Assembly: GCA_025617745.1 (NCBI GenBank)
Contig: CM046870.1
Coordinates: 30,647,927 to 30,711,926 of the forward strand
DNA length: 64,000 bases
Direction: 5' to 3'
Source of the DNA: Heliocidaris erythrogramma
Taxonomy: Eukaryota > Echinodermata > Echinoidea > Camarodonta > Echinometridae
Shown piece after piece: positions 23,265-35,431 of this stretch. Numbering within the stretch: the stretch's first letter is position 1; each line of letters opens with the position of its first letter. A model generated the notes under the pieces. That model searched no databases, was not told where the DNA came from, and saw only the letters and a list, made by a program, of their open reading frames with translations. A program made the position numbers and the translations under genes.

Positions 23265-23880
23265 ATAAGCATTGATATCACTGCAAATATAAAAAGCCAA
23301 TATATACATGAATGCAGTCAAATTTCTTTCTCAATTATCGCTGATGTTCTCGACATTATTAAAACAAAAAGATATCTGTGTCCTTTATCAAAATAATCCT
23401 TTTCACTCATAATCGGCTTTACACTCTGCACATTGCACGCCAAAAAGAATAAGGGACTGTGAGCTTGCAGTATTCTTTTTAGTCTCCTTTTTTCAAAACT
23501 GTAGCACCAATTACTAAATTGTGTCCAACTTCTCAATATCATTTTTATTATCATAATTAGGCAACTATTCATCTGCTACCATCATTTTTTCCCACGATAT
23601 TAAATCATTAGCAAAAGATCGCTTCACTCTGAGCCATATTCCTTGGGCTATGTCATATAAGTGGGTCATAATTTATTTGAACTGTGATACGGCTATCAAA
23701 CTTATCAGCTGGTTTATAGATTAACACTTGACTTCTCTCATGAACCTATCATGAACTTGATTAAAGGTGTATATTAGTTTAACATACCTGTACAAGACAG
23801 ATTCCATCACAGGTGAATAATAATGATGATATCAATTCATAAAGCGCAGAAATTATGCATACCCTCTAAACAAAATCGAG
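23265..23880. other. No recognised feature
   Basis: AT-rich, unique-looking; an 84-codon minus-strand ORF has no recognisable features. Confidence 0.4.
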
Positions 23881-24070
23881 TGATCACCGACGTGACTCCC
23901 TGGGCGAGTGAAAATGGACTGAAAAAGAGTGACTAGCGCTCTTTACTTTTTAGAGAGCACTCGATATTTACTCAATATTCACTCCTAAAGAAATGATCAC
24001 TGACGTGACTCACTGGGGAGTGAAAATAGAGTGAAAAATTCACTCTTTTCTTTTTAGAGAGTATTATTCT
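23881..24070. repeat. Two-unit tandem repeat, period 113 bp
   Basis: TGATCACYGACGTGACTC followed by CTGGG-GAGTGAAAAT starts at 23881 and again at 23994; both units end in TTTTTAGAGAG. Confidence 0.75.
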
Positions 24071-24118
24071 ATTTATTCTGTAAGAACTCCTTAAAGTGCT
24101 TAAAACTATGATGAACAG

Positions 24119-24532
24119 TTAACCCTTTCAAAACAACTGACCGCATTTTGTGATTTGGCTCAATAACTTTTGATTCAGAGCTCTAAAAAATATACAAGAT
24201 GTATGAGTAGAAATGGCAAAAATTTCTACATACATTATGTCCATTTTTGTTGCATGACCATATTGCATTAAATGACAGGAATTTTAAAAAGGAGAATAAG
24301 CTTTAAAATCCTTAAAATTGGCAACAAATTGAGAGGTTCAAAATCATTGTTTTTTTTGGTCAAAATTGGTAATTTATTAAACTTTTCGACTAAGTTCTAA
24401 CCATGTATGTTTTCAAAGACATTACATTTTATTAGAACCATGTAGCACTAAAAGAAAAGTATTATTGTTGCCAATTTGAAGAATAAATGTGAACAATTGA
24501 GCCTTGAATAATTCCTGCCCTGAAAGGGTTAA
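24119..24532. mobile_element. TTAA-flanked element with CCC ends
   Basis: TTAACCCTTTCA at the left is exactly inverted (TGAAAGGGTTAA) at the right. A TTAA target followed by CCC is the end structure of piggyBac-type elements. 414 bp, no ORF. Confidence 0.65.
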
Positions 24533-24791
24533 ATGAAAAGATGTGCATTTCATTTTGATTTCAAAATATGATTTGAATATTACAAATTACTTAATCGTAT
24601 CCTTTGATTCCTGTACAATGTGTTTATATATTGCTCTCTACATGCCTTCATCACATGACACAGTATGATCATGGTGAGAATAAATTAACAAGTAGATTTA
24701 GAAGACAATTTTCTACCACAAGCCATCTACAGTTGAGGATATAACACAAAGAGGCATTGCCATTACATCTTTACCATTCAATGCCACATAC

Positions 24792-25004
24792 TTAAAGGGA
24801 TACTCAACTGCAGATTGTGGACGTTTTAATGCCGCGAGAGGGCACCGTGATCGTTACCTGATCATGTCGGTCGGCTTTGTGCAGTCGAAGTGTAATCCCA
24901 CTTAGTCCAACGGATGCGTTCATGCAAAAACTTTGTGTATTAGATGAATGGGGCTTACGCAATCCTGACTTTCCCCACGGCCGTCTGGTGGCTTATCCCT
25001 TTAA
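24792..25004. mobile_element. TTAA-flanked short element
   Basis: TTAAAGGGATA at the left and TATCCCTTTAA at the right enclose 190 bp of comparatively GC-rich, CpG-containing sequence (GTGGACGTTTTAATGCCGCG, CGGCCGTCTGG). Confidence 0.6.
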
Positions 25005-25104
25005 TGTAATGTAATGAACTACGCCTAAAATTTCCAGGCCCCTGATCCAGAGCAAAATATTGGGGATCTAAGTGCACCTTGCCCCTGTTTAAATAGTCTA
25101 TGTA

Positions 25105-25119
25105 GGGGGGGGGGGGGGG
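25105..25119. repeat. G15 run
   Basis: Uninterrupted run of 15 G. Confidence 0.95.
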
Positions 25120-25734
25120 ACGGTAGTTAATTTTTTTGAGGGTTCTGAATTAAATTGGTGTCTAAAATTGCCTGATATCATTCAATTCGGTAAGTTTGGG
25201 ATAGGACCTGCAAGTTCTACGTCAACTACTCATGCATTTATACAAGATGATTCTTTATAAAACGCTTGAAATTGTATCAGGCAAGCTGCATGTAACCAAT
25301 GCCATATCACATTCTCACATTCCTAACTAGTGCCAAGATAAACTAGATCTATGTGCTCATTTTTCCTTCCCTCTCTTTTCACACTGAAACACAATTATGC
25401 TCCTGTTACTCATTCCAAACAGCTACAGGCAATGTTGACACTAACAACAACCTTGTGAGCTGGTGAGTTACTTTTTAGAGAACTTTAAAAAAAAAACTGC
25501 CCTCTACATTCAGTCAGTTCAGCATCATGAACAAGCAAGTTCATCTGTTATTGTAAAACAGAAATATGACTTATGCTGTTCTCAGGCATACATTACTTTT
25601 CTTTCTGATTTCATCTCTCGAAACTTTGTACTAGAAATCTTTATTTCAAGTTTGATCTGAATTCTGAAATAGCATCTTTGTGTAGTACTACTCAGTTCAT
25701 CCCTTAATCCCTTTATGTTTTCATCATTTAGGAA
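25120..25734. other. No recognised feature
   Basis: Unique-looking AT-rich sequence. Confidence 0.4.
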
Positions 25735-26860
25735 GCAAATGTAGTGTTTTATTTCGTATTAAGAGAACTTGAAGGAAATGAAATCATAAAAATGTAGGGC
25801 CTATCCTTCAATGAATAACAGAATCCAGTAAATGCTAGCTCTTTTTTTATTATATGCAAGTCTCGACACTTACAGGCAGCCAGGACACATGGGCACCCAA
25901 AATCTTAGTCGGAACCCCCAAATTTCAATTTTCTAACATGGGACTCATGCATACAGTGCCTATAAATGTGAGACCAGCCCCTCGCAACACAAAATATAGC
26001 GTGGAGCCGTTATATACATGAAAAGCTTGCTCAGTATCGCCCTCACTTAAGAATACTTGTAACATAATTTCACCAAACAACATACATACGTGTATATACT
26101 CGTAACTTTAGTGGAAAGCAAACTTAGAAGCTATGCTATCATGAAAATGTTTCTCTGATGGAAAAATTTAAGTCCTTAGATTTCATGACACGTTGATGTT
26201 GAATCAAATGTAACAATTACATGCTGTTCTTGATATGAATTTAATAAAAAAAAAAAACTTTTTCAAAGTTTCAGTGTCATTCTTTTAAAAGATTAAAACA
26301 TTCTTTCCTGAAACCATATCACTTTTGTGAGAAGCAAACTTGAAGGCTTTGAAATCATAAAAATGTTCCTTTGATGGAACAGCCTGTCTCCATAAATTTC
26401 AGTTTGTTTATTAAACTTAACAAGTTTGATCTGCTCATGGTAAAATGCCAGTGACAGTGTTATTTCTTTGAGAGACTTTCCTAAAACACATATGATAAGC
26501 AAACTTGAAGGCTATGAAATCATAAAAATGTTTTACGGTGGCACAGCCAATCTCCATAAACAGCACAGCTTGTTTAGGTAACATCTAATTTAATCAAAGC
26601 GAATAACTGTTGACTCTTCACTACAATAAAATGGAAGGTCTATACCCTTGGAAAGGATTATAAACTTTTTTTATTCCCAGACAGACAAAACTATTGGAAG
26701 GACTAAACTTGAAAGCTTTGCAGTAAAACTTTAGTACAATGTAACCCATCTCCGTAAACCTCAGAGCATATTTAGATAGTATCTATGTGAGCAAAATCTA
26801 TAGAGACTTTTAATAGAAAAATCCTGGATAAGACCAAACATGAAAACCATTAACATTTCT
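25735..26860. repeat. Degenerate tandem array, period about 165-215 bp
   Basis: GCAAACTTGAAGGCTWTGAA and AATCATAAAAATGTT anchor units near 26118, 26334 and 26498. More diverged units lie near 25768, 26702 and 26835. CATCTCCGTAAACCTCAG-type words follow at constant distance in several units. Confidence 0.65.
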
Positions 26861-28069
26861 AAGAACTACCCAGGGGCAGGATTTTCAGGCTGGAGTTATC
26901 ACTTACTTCACCTTTGATGGGCTAAAATTGCTACTAGGGGCACACTTTTCTTTTGTATTTAATGTATACTTAAGGTAAGCCAGATTGGGTTTTTGCGGTT
27001 GGGGGGGGGGGGGAGGGCTACGTGACCCCCATGCCCCCTGGTTCCACTGCAGCTAATGCAGCTCCACTGTATAGGTGGTCTTCGTAATATAAGAAATGTA
27101 AAATGTTAAGTAATCTCAGCTGAAAAGCAAGATCTGCTAACTGCAACTGTAATTACTGCAAGCTTTTCTCTTCACAAATCCCCAGCTTAGTTCTGGAAGA
27201 CCAACATTGTTGAGCATTGATACAATCACAGAATGTTTCAAAGTATGTAGCAAATCCCACTACACTTCTTCATGGAAAACTTGATAGATAACATCTGCGA
27301 CAAAAATCGAGCCCTGGGCAATATTTCTTCTACATGATACAGGTACTGGAAGATGGAGACAGAACAGATGTATTCACACTGGCTCTAGATTACCAAATAA
27401 AATAAGTTCTTGTAACAACAACAAATAGCTAGGGAAAAAGTGCAATCTCACAGATAAACATCATTTACAAAACCATATGACCAAATGCCAATAATTCATT
27501 TTTTTTCATACGTGATATAGCACCAGCCACAGTCCATCTGATAAAGTTGCTCAAGTCATCCTGTTTAAAGCAAGTAATTGTAGGTAATATTTTAAGATAC
27601 TGAAAAAAAATATTGGTTATTTCTAAATTTTGTGGGGAAAGTTTACAGATCTACGATATCTTAAAGCTAAAGTGTACCATGCGAGGGAGCATGGCGACCA
27701 TGAAGATTCCATTTTTAAATGGTGAAACTTTGCATTCTAAAGAACTTAATACCCTAAAAAGTGTACTGTAGCCTTTATCATTTATACTTTTAGTTGCATT
27801 TCCTGGAAAATTACTAGGAATGTGCCCCTTCCTCCCTCCTTAACTGCCACCCTGGCTACATCTATAAACCTTGCTGATCAAATGGAACTGGACATGTTTC
27901 TTAATGTTTGGGACTGTGTGAAAGTGACTGATTGTATTGGGGTTGAGAAATGTTTCTCAAGAGTGTTATTGATCCGCCTACTTGGGAGAAATGTTTAGAT
28001 AGCATCTGAATAAAGTCAAGCCTAGGAAACAGGAGTCAATAGCTGGGGGCCATGAAAGAGCAGAGTGCA
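26861..28069. other. Mostly unique; G13 run at 27001-27013
   Basis: Besides the G run, a single word shared with the preceding array (ATGTTTAGATAGCATCTGAA near 27990) is the only repeat seen. Confidence 0.45.
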
Positions 28070-28640
28070 CATGGGGTGAGAAAATGAAAAAAGAAAAGAA
28101 AAGAAAGAAGAGATAAAGAGAGCAAGTGCGAGAGAGAGAGAGAGGGGGGTAGGGAGGGAGGGAGGGAGAGAGGGATAGGGAAGGGAAAGGGAGTCAGTAA
28201 AGAGCTAGAGAGAGAGAGAGAGAGAGAAAGAGAAAGAGAGAGAATGAGCGAGAAAGAGAGAGAGAAAGAGAGAGAGGGAGAGAGAGGGAACAAGATAAAG
28301 GGGGGTGGGAGGGATTGGTTAGAGATAAAGGGCACTTAGAGACATCGCCCATGTATTAGGCGCTATATAAAAGCGGAATATTATTATTATTAAAGAGGAA
28401 GAAAGGAGAGAGAACAAAGAGAGCAGAGGAAGATAGCGAAAGGTTGGAAGTGAGAAAAAGAAACAGAGAGAGGGGAGGCAGAGAGATGGATAAAGGTGAG
28501 AGAAATAGAGTAGGGGGATAAAGAAAGAAAGAATGACAGAGAGAGAAAGAGAGAGAGAGAAAGAGAGAGGAAAAGAAACAGAGAAGGGACAGGAAGAGAG
28601 AGAACATCAGAGAGCGAGGGAGGGAAAGAGAAAGATGAGA
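28070..28640. repeat. Purine (GA) tract split by a retrotransposon tail
   Basis: Plus-strand purine sequence (AAAGA, GAGAGA, GGGAGG units) on both sides of an insertion at about 28335-28397. Minus-strand ORFs are Ser/Leu/Phe low-complexity. Confidence 0.9.
28335..28397 (+). mobile_element. 5'-truncated non-LTR element tail
   Basis: GGCGCTATATAAAAGCGGAA followed by (TAT)n is a common 3' end of invertebrate LINE/SINE elements. The tail at 55921-56010 is of the same kind. Confidence 0.6.
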
Positions 28641-29019
28641 GGTTATGACCAACCCAACACCGAACATTAAGTATATACCCCCAGGGAATAAAGTAACATA
28701 CAATAGAATCTTGTTTCATGTGACTTCTTGAATCAATTACAATGGGTGAATACAATCATAGTCTCTACTTTCAGACCCCTGTGTCATTCAGCCTTTCTCC
28801 CTACAAACAAAGCACACACGCTACTTATGTAACAGCTTAGATATGCTTTTTCTTTTAGTACTGCACATTACACAATGAATGAAAGAAAGGATGAATCAAA
28901 CATTCTAAAAGCACAAAGTCAGAGTTAGGTAAATCAAAAAAGTTCAAATAAAATATTTTTCTGAAGAATATTACAGAGGATTGTGATTGAAATTGCCACA
29001 ACCAAACACATGAGAAAGC
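28641..29019. other. No recognised feature
   Basis: Unique-looking sequence. Confidence 0.4.
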
Positions 29020-29290
29020 ACATCCAAGACCCCGTTTACAGTGAGAGTAAGCCCGGGCTGAGCCCGGGCCGAGGCCGGGCTAAACTTCACTGTAAACGCT
29101 CAAAAGGCCAAATGCGGTACCAAAAGCGGCCGCGCATTTGGACCACCTCTGGAGGTAGTCTCTGCCCGGCCTTCTTTCACTGTAAACGCACGCGGGGCCA
29201 AATGCGGTACCAAATGCGGTCCCGGAAGTGCAGCGATCATGACATCATTGGATTTGATGTCATGATCCCGCGGTTGCTTTGAGCGTTGCA
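29020..29290. repeat. GC-rich modular hairpin element
   Basis: Strikingly GC- and CpG-rich against AT-rich flanks. GTTTACAGTGA near 29034 is inverted as TTCACTGTAAACG near 29087 and repeated near 29178. CGGGCTGAGCCCG is an internal hairpin. CCAAATGCGGTACCAAA occurs twice. GATCATGACATCA and its perfect inverse TGATGTCATGATC form a 13-bp stem near 29236-29268. Confidence 0.7.
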
Positions 29291-29726
29291 TGCATTGTAC
29301 GGCCTGAGCTGCTTTGTTGTCTTTTCTGCTGAAATTTCCAAAGTTTGTCCGCGTAAATGAAAGTCGAGATACTAGTGTTTTTAATTCAATTATCATCGTT
29401 CATCTCTTGTGCTGTTTCGTTCGAAAGAGCAGGCCATTCCTCCTGCAACGATTCTCCTCACATTGCTCTCTCCTCATCCTCCTGTCACGATTATACCTTT
29501 GAATTCTACGGATACGACCTTCCTCATCAATCCTCTTGTCTTCTCCATCATACAAAGATATTAAAATTGCGTAGAGAATATGAAATTATCCGATAAGTTA
29601 AGCGAGCAGCTGTGGTGTTCGATCGTTCGTCGACAAAATCTAACAGAATTGCCAAGCTAGTCACTGAAGTAGGACTTTTGGCAAAATCTCAATAAGTTGA
29701 TATCTACTGAAGATGGGACCTTTGTT
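29291..29726. other. No recognised feature
   Basis: Unique-looking; ORFs here show no recognisable domain. Confidence 0.4.
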
Positions 29727-29800
29727 TTATTTGTTAAGAACCAGAAGGGTGGTAAGTCCGTGTTGAAGGATATGACTTAATGCCTTCTGGCAAAAAGAAG
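29727..29800. repeat. Hairpin family A copy (diverged)
   Basis: TTGTTAAGAACCAGAAGGG and the shortened inverse TTAATGCCTTCTGGC. Confidence 0.6.
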
Positions 29801-30148
29801 ATAATTTATCAGGAAAAGAGATGCTAGTGAGGACAATTGGTTGAGCAGTTAAGTATGACAAGATTTAATCCTGTGATTTCATAAGAATGATGTTTATCTT
29901 ACGGATTGCTGCTGAGTTGAAGATCAGGAAGTCATTTCAGAGATGATTATAGAATACCACCCTAGGGCTACAAACAGCTTGTAATTAATATATAGGGGGA
30001 TTGTGACATGCCATATAAGTGACTTTTCCTGGATTTTGCAATGTCACTGCCTTATATAATTGTCCTACTCCACTGAAACACATGGCAGGACTACTGTTAC
30101 ATCATCCATTTAGTTAATTGATTAATTGATTGAAAGGATGGATGATTA

Positions 30149-30406
30149 TTAACCCCTACCATGCCGTGGGCGGCAAATCCCACCTAAAAATTTGAGTGTT
30201 GAACACTTTGTTTAGGCTCAGAATGGCTTGAAAATTCTTTCTCATACAGAAACCTGTGCCACAAATATAATGTTTATTCCCATGCAATATATCTTTGCCC
30301 TTTGCCCAGTTTGCTCAAGAAAAAAAGGCACTGAAAGTTAATATTTAACTCTTGAAACTTTATTTTTGACAATTGCTAAAAAATCAGGTGGCATGGAAGG
30401 GGTTAA
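30149..30406. mobile_element. TTAA-flanked element, copy 1 (CCATGCC ends)
   Basis: TTAACCCCTACCATGCCGTG at the left, GGTGGCATGGAAGGGGTTAA at the right. The interior (TGAGTGTTGAACACTTTG, GGCTTGAAAATTCTTTC, CCCAGTTTGCTCAAGAAAA) is found reverse-complemented along the whole length of 54486-54733. Confidence 0.8.
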
Positions 30407-30639
30407 TGAGAAAACAAAAGATGGATTAATAAAATGCTTCGTTGAAACATTGATTTGTGATCGACTGATTGCCTGATGGACTATTTGACAGATGGATCTA
30501 TTCATTTATTTGATCGATCAATTCAATATTTCAACTGTTGAAAGCCAGGACATAAACTCAACTGATTACTGCCTGCTGGACTCAAGGCAGAATGGACAAT
30601 TTAGTCATAGATGATAGATGATAGAACCAGACAATATTC
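30407..30639. other. No recognised feature
   Basis: Rich in short ATTGATCGAT-like words; nothing supported. Confidence 0.35.
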
Positions 30640-30848
30640 CACCTTATTTCACAAGCTTTGCTTTCCTACATGTAGGTCTCTCATTTTTCTTCATGTTACA
30701 TACTTTCTTCATGTTACATTGTTAAATCATCATCACTTTATACTATATACATGTACCGGTAGTTATTTCTCATACATGTATTATTTTATTGCTCATATGT
30801 ATCTGAATTATTCTGTAGATAGATAAATAAACTTGAACTTGAACTATA
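30640..30848 (+). mobile_element. 3' end of a non-LTR retrotransposon
   Basis: Ends AGATAAATAAACTTGAACTTG, an AATAAA-like signal followed by TTGAAC repeats, a known LINE 3'-tail style. The upstream T/C-rich sequence fits a 3' UTR. The 5' boundary is not visible. Confidence 0.5.
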
Positions 30849-32604
30849 GGATGGCCTGTTGAGCCATACACTCAGGCATTCTCTCTTATGTCCTTGGTAA
30901 AAAGTGAGAATCTCTTTATGTATTTATATACAGTAAAGGCTTTTCTGAAATGATATCATGCAAATGGTGCAACTCATAATAATTCACATATTAGCACTTA
31001 GACAAATTAAATGGAAGGGGAAAAGCATGTTTACACACTTTCACTTTTGTTGACCAAGAAAGCGCAAGGAGATGGAGCGTTTTGGATATGGGATGTCCGC
31101 ACGCTTTCGTAAGCAAATATTATACACCTGAAGCACTGTTTTATTGCTGACCCTATACACGCTGCACTTTTCAATACAATCAATGAATGGGAAGAATGAT
31201 CCGTTCACATTTGTTTCAAATCTTCCAGAAGACTGGTATTTTCCTTCAAATGTACAATATACATTATTGAACTTCAGACACAAATCTTGCTTTACTTAGT
31301 ATTTAAATATATTGTTTCATGTTATTTCTCGTTTCTACAACAGATGTAACTACAAAATGGTGTTTTCAGGAAGTATCTGAATAAAGACAACAGAAATTAA
31401 CTACATAAAAAATGAACTATTGATTCCTTTGTCTCAAACTCATGCGATGGAGAGGATTGTCTGCTGGAGTACCAGAGGATAAAACACAATTTCAAATCAC
31501 CAGAATGGAACGATTACCCTTCAAATCCCACAAGAACAATCCTAAAGCATGCACATCTTTACGAAAGAAAATATCTGGGTGTGGGAAAAAATAGTGGAGT
31601 GTGAAAAGTGACATACAAGAATGAACTCTCAGCAAATGCCAGGGCCTGCAACCGAATACGCCCGCTCATAGGAGCTCTACTCTTATCTTACACCCAGCAC
31701 ACTTCTCCCCCAGACAAAAATCTTGTGCCCTATATTTCGTCTCCCTGAGCTGCATTCCGAGCCCAGCTCCGTGCATCTTGGGTCATTTTCCGATCCTGGA
31801 GAAGAATTTGGAGGGTATCTTGTGGCCGTGGTGCGTTGAAATCCCTGGTGGATAAAGGGGGCAACTTTCTAGTTGATTTTATGAACTTCTCTTTGAAGAG
31901 ATCGTATTATTTTCAAACGTTACCTCAAAATATTTTACTCTAATGGAGATTCAAGATCATCCTAAAAGTCAGCTTCCTCTAGTACATGTATACTTAAAGG
32001 TGGAATAAACATAAACAAGAGATATGCTATTTCATTTTTCCTGAAATGAGACAGATTGATTTTCTCCCTTAAAAGGAAATATTGAGTTTCCAGTAAAGGC
32101 ACAAAAATGATTTAGAAGCTAGCTGTTTTCAATGCCTCATACCTTCACCATCTCACACTAAACTGGAACTGAAATCGTATCAGAAAGATGTGCATGCATT
32201 GACACCTGTATTTTGTATTTCTTTGAGCAGTTAAATAAATAGCACTCTTGGACTATCTAGAGCTCTTAGTTAGAAGTCTGTAGCATCTAGGATAGTAGAG
32301 ATAGGCAAACAGAACGAAAGGCATGAAAATAGCCCCGTAACGGACAAAATGGCGCCTGGACAATCATGCATGTGTGATGTCGGAAAACGAAGAGTTCAGT
32401 GACCTAGATTGGATGCCAAGGAACATGCATACAAAATTTGAAATGAAATGGACAAGGGGAAAGGAGCTGGAGAGTGGTTACACTTACTGAGTGCAACACA
32501 AATGGGACTGGGTGGCAGAAGAAAAATAAGAATGCACAACACGAACAAGAATCGAGCATTGGCGTTGACGTCAATGCAACTAAGAACACCTTAGGAGGAT
32601 GAGG
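30849..32604. other. Unique stretch with one candidate regulatory block
   Basis: No repeats found. 31620-31860 is locally GC-richer and free of repeats (CGTGCATCTTGGGTCATTTT, TTGTGGCCGTGGTGCG). Near 32347, CAAAATGGCGCC resembles a YY1-type initiation motif but opens only 17 codons. Confidence 0.3.
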
Positions 32605-33030
32605 AATAATTGTCACCAGATAATAAAATAACAGAAGTTATAACCTAGGCTAGGTTAACAATTTAGATGATGCGCAGACATCAACTTTCAAATGTGTAGA
32701 AATATAATGGAAGTGCATCTGCTCGCGCCCTTCCACCAAACTCACAACACCATTTCCATCATCTCAAAATGAATTATGAATACCTAAGCAGGAAGAATGG
32801 AGGATGGGGAGGTAATTGTTTCACCAGATAATAAAATAATATAGAGAAATTATAACCCAGGCTAGGTTAACAATTTAGATGATGCGCAGACATCAACTTT
32901 TGAATGTCTAGATACGTCCAATGGAAGTGCATCTGATTGCACCCTTCCGCCATTTCCATCATCTCACACTGAATTATGAATACCTAAAGCAGGAGGAATG
33001 GAGGATGGGGAGGGTAATTGTGTCACCAGA
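32605..33030. repeat. Two-and-a-bit-unit tandem repeat, period about 205 bp
   Basis: TCACCAGATAATAAAATAA starts near 32613 and 32821, with a third partial start at 33023 (spacings 208 and 202). GGCTAGGTTAACAATTTAG and ATGATGCGCAGACATCAACT follow in both full units. Confidence 0.85.
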
Positions 33031-33099
33031 TGTCCTTCTCGATCATTGCTTCATCACCAATCAAGACGGACATGTGTAAGACATACATGTATATACTCA

Positions 33100-33420
33100 T
33101 CAATGTCTGCTTCAGAAGAGGCCCAGACTTGAGTACAAGTCTGCTCAATACATTCCCAGACAAGTTAGCAGGGGTATCACCGGAACGTTTTGAAAGGGGG
33201 GGGGGCTGGAACAACTTATTTGCTGATCAGGAACAATACCTGCCAAATTTTAATAATAAAACAAAAAAATTCATCATAATTGCAATAAAAAGATTTCAGA
33301 AGAGGTCCAAACTCGGGTCAAAATCTGCCCTAGAATCTAGAATTTTTTATTTTTTTTTTGGGGGGGGGGGGGGGGAGGGGGGGGGGGGGTGGAACAATTG
33401 ATTTCCAGCTAAGGAAGCAA
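33100..33420. repeat. Two-unit tandem repeat carrying long G runs
   Basis: TTCAGAAGAGGYCCARACT recurs near 33111 and 33294, each followed by a G run and TGGAACAA. The second G run is G16-A-G13 (33360-33389). Confidence 0.7.
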
Positions 33421-33608
33421 AAATCTGCCAACACTGAAACAATGAACAATGAACTATGAAAAACTATCATCTTGCTTCTAATAGATGTTATAGTAAGACT
33501 TAAATCCAACTGATTCACAATTTTGCCCTCTTACATCAGTAATGTCCTTTAAAAAATATCAGGGCATGACCAGCAGCTCTGCCGGATATTTTCAGTGATT
33601 AGTGGGGT

Positions 33609-33625
33609 GGGGGGGGGGGGGGGGG
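33609..33625. repeat. G17 run
   Basis: Uninterrupted 17 G after GTGGGGT. Confidence 0.95.
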
Positions 33626-35431
33626 TGGGGGTTGTCGAAGGAAAAACAAGTTCTGGTGCAGTGTTAAATTATATGCTTGCTTATACATTATTCTGTGAGG
33701 GAACAGGGCAAACAAAGAAAAATTGCGATGTGAAACACTGGAACTTTACATTTTAAATGCACCTAATAAAGAGCTAATAGTGTTCACTTAGCACTGATTC
33801 ATATCTCCTTTTTGGGGGTACTTCTATCTTTTTTAAATCACTCCCTTTCTTTGGGGGGGGGGTGCATTTGGGGGCTCCAAAAACTCAGTGGGTAAATTTC
33901 ACACATCCCCCTACGCCTCTAGGCATATGACCAAATAATATTCCTTTTTCTCGGAAACAAACATTACATTACATGGGCAATGAAATCTCATTGCAGCCTG
34001 AAGCATGTGGTTTGGTGCTCTTAATAAGATGCATGATATACGATCAAGGAAAATATTACAGGCAGCACAGGAATCATTTAAGTTATCATCTTGTCACAGT
34101 GTCACTGAGGGTTGTTATTGTTTGCCCTTTGAGTATAAAGGACACATAAGATGTAAAATTTAATTCAATTCAATTGAAAGTGGTTTATAGATTTTTTAAA
34201 AATGCTTCACAGCCCAGCGCCGAATTGCAGATTTTAGTTACAAATTAAGGAAGATAACATTGATCATACACAAAATAAATGAAAAATAATACGAAACTAG
34301 AGTAATACATCTCCTACTTAAATAAGGGAATTATATACATGAATGATTTAGTATTAATTCTCTTGAAATTATAACATAGTTTCATAATATCAAAATCAAT
34401 CAAAATTGTAGATTTAATGTATGAAACATTGTTCAATTTGAATTCAGATAAATGAAGGGGAAATGTTTTCCATTGTAAAAAGGGCAATATATTTTCAGAC
34501 ATAAGAGCTACAAGTGGGATACTCCATGCAGACCCCCCCCCACCCTAAAAATTGACAAGAGGGGCCCAAAATGTGATATGAGACTCGAAAGTGCCCCTAT
34601 CATATTTGTAGTGCTCACTTAAAATTTTAATCCAGGCAGGACAGGAAGTATCCAGAACATCTCATAATTGTAAATATCCTTAATTTTATTTCATTTAAAA
34701 AAAGACAAGCTGATTTGGGGGTCTCACAAACCCTGTAGACTTTAAGCTAAAAATCTTAGCTGTCCCAGGGGTCATGTGACTTATTCAGCACCCCTCCCAA
34801 GGGTTATCGTCCCATGGGTAATAACGTTCCCTCCTAAAACCGCACCAAGGATCCGCATTGCTTCTCAATATCTTGAATGACGCAATATGGTTATGAAATG
34901 TGTTCGGCTATGAAATTAACTCAGCATGTTGAATGCCAAATGTCTGACTCAATGAAGGTTGGGAATGATGGAATGATGAGGGAATTATCTGGAAATTCAC
35001 AGATGAATTCACCACAACTTAAACAGAGATATCAAGCTGGTATCAGACAGGAGACATTTTCTTGATTTAGTTTACGTTTTTCTTGAAAATCAAGGGCAAA
35101 ATGTTGACTAAAAGTTATCTACAACTTACCTGCAAAATATACAGTTATCAATTCTTGATGAATGTGTTGTATACAGAACCCCTTTAAGAAGATTTGAATT
35201 TACATAATTTTCCTATACTAAATAATATCTGTATTAATTCAGCAAGTTTACTCATACTTTGAAGTTAACAATTTTCTTACTCAATTCATATTCAAGATGT
35301 AAAACTTGTTTTCAATGTACTCAACTGTGGATTCTTTAGAGTGTAAAAAAGAAAGGTAGAGAGTTAAATGAATTGCCATTTCGTAACAATCAAATTAGCT
35401 GAAAAGAAAAACACATCTAAATGCCAAATTG
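33626..35431. other. No recognised feature
   Basis: Unique-looking AT-rich sequence with a short G-rich patch near 33855. Confidence 0.4.

Noticed and set aside
28036..28755. Minus-strand ORFs of 99-121 codons with apparent hydrophobic segments
   Set aside because: Leu/Ser/Phe stretches come from the GA tract, not from membrane proteins.
31041..31283. 80-codon minus-strand ORF with mixed composition
   Set aside because: Looks more protein-like than most, but no splice sites, start context or recognisable motif supports it.
32341..32402. CAAAATGGCGCC start-like motif
   Set aside because: Opens only 17 codons with no donor before the stop; no other promoter evidence.
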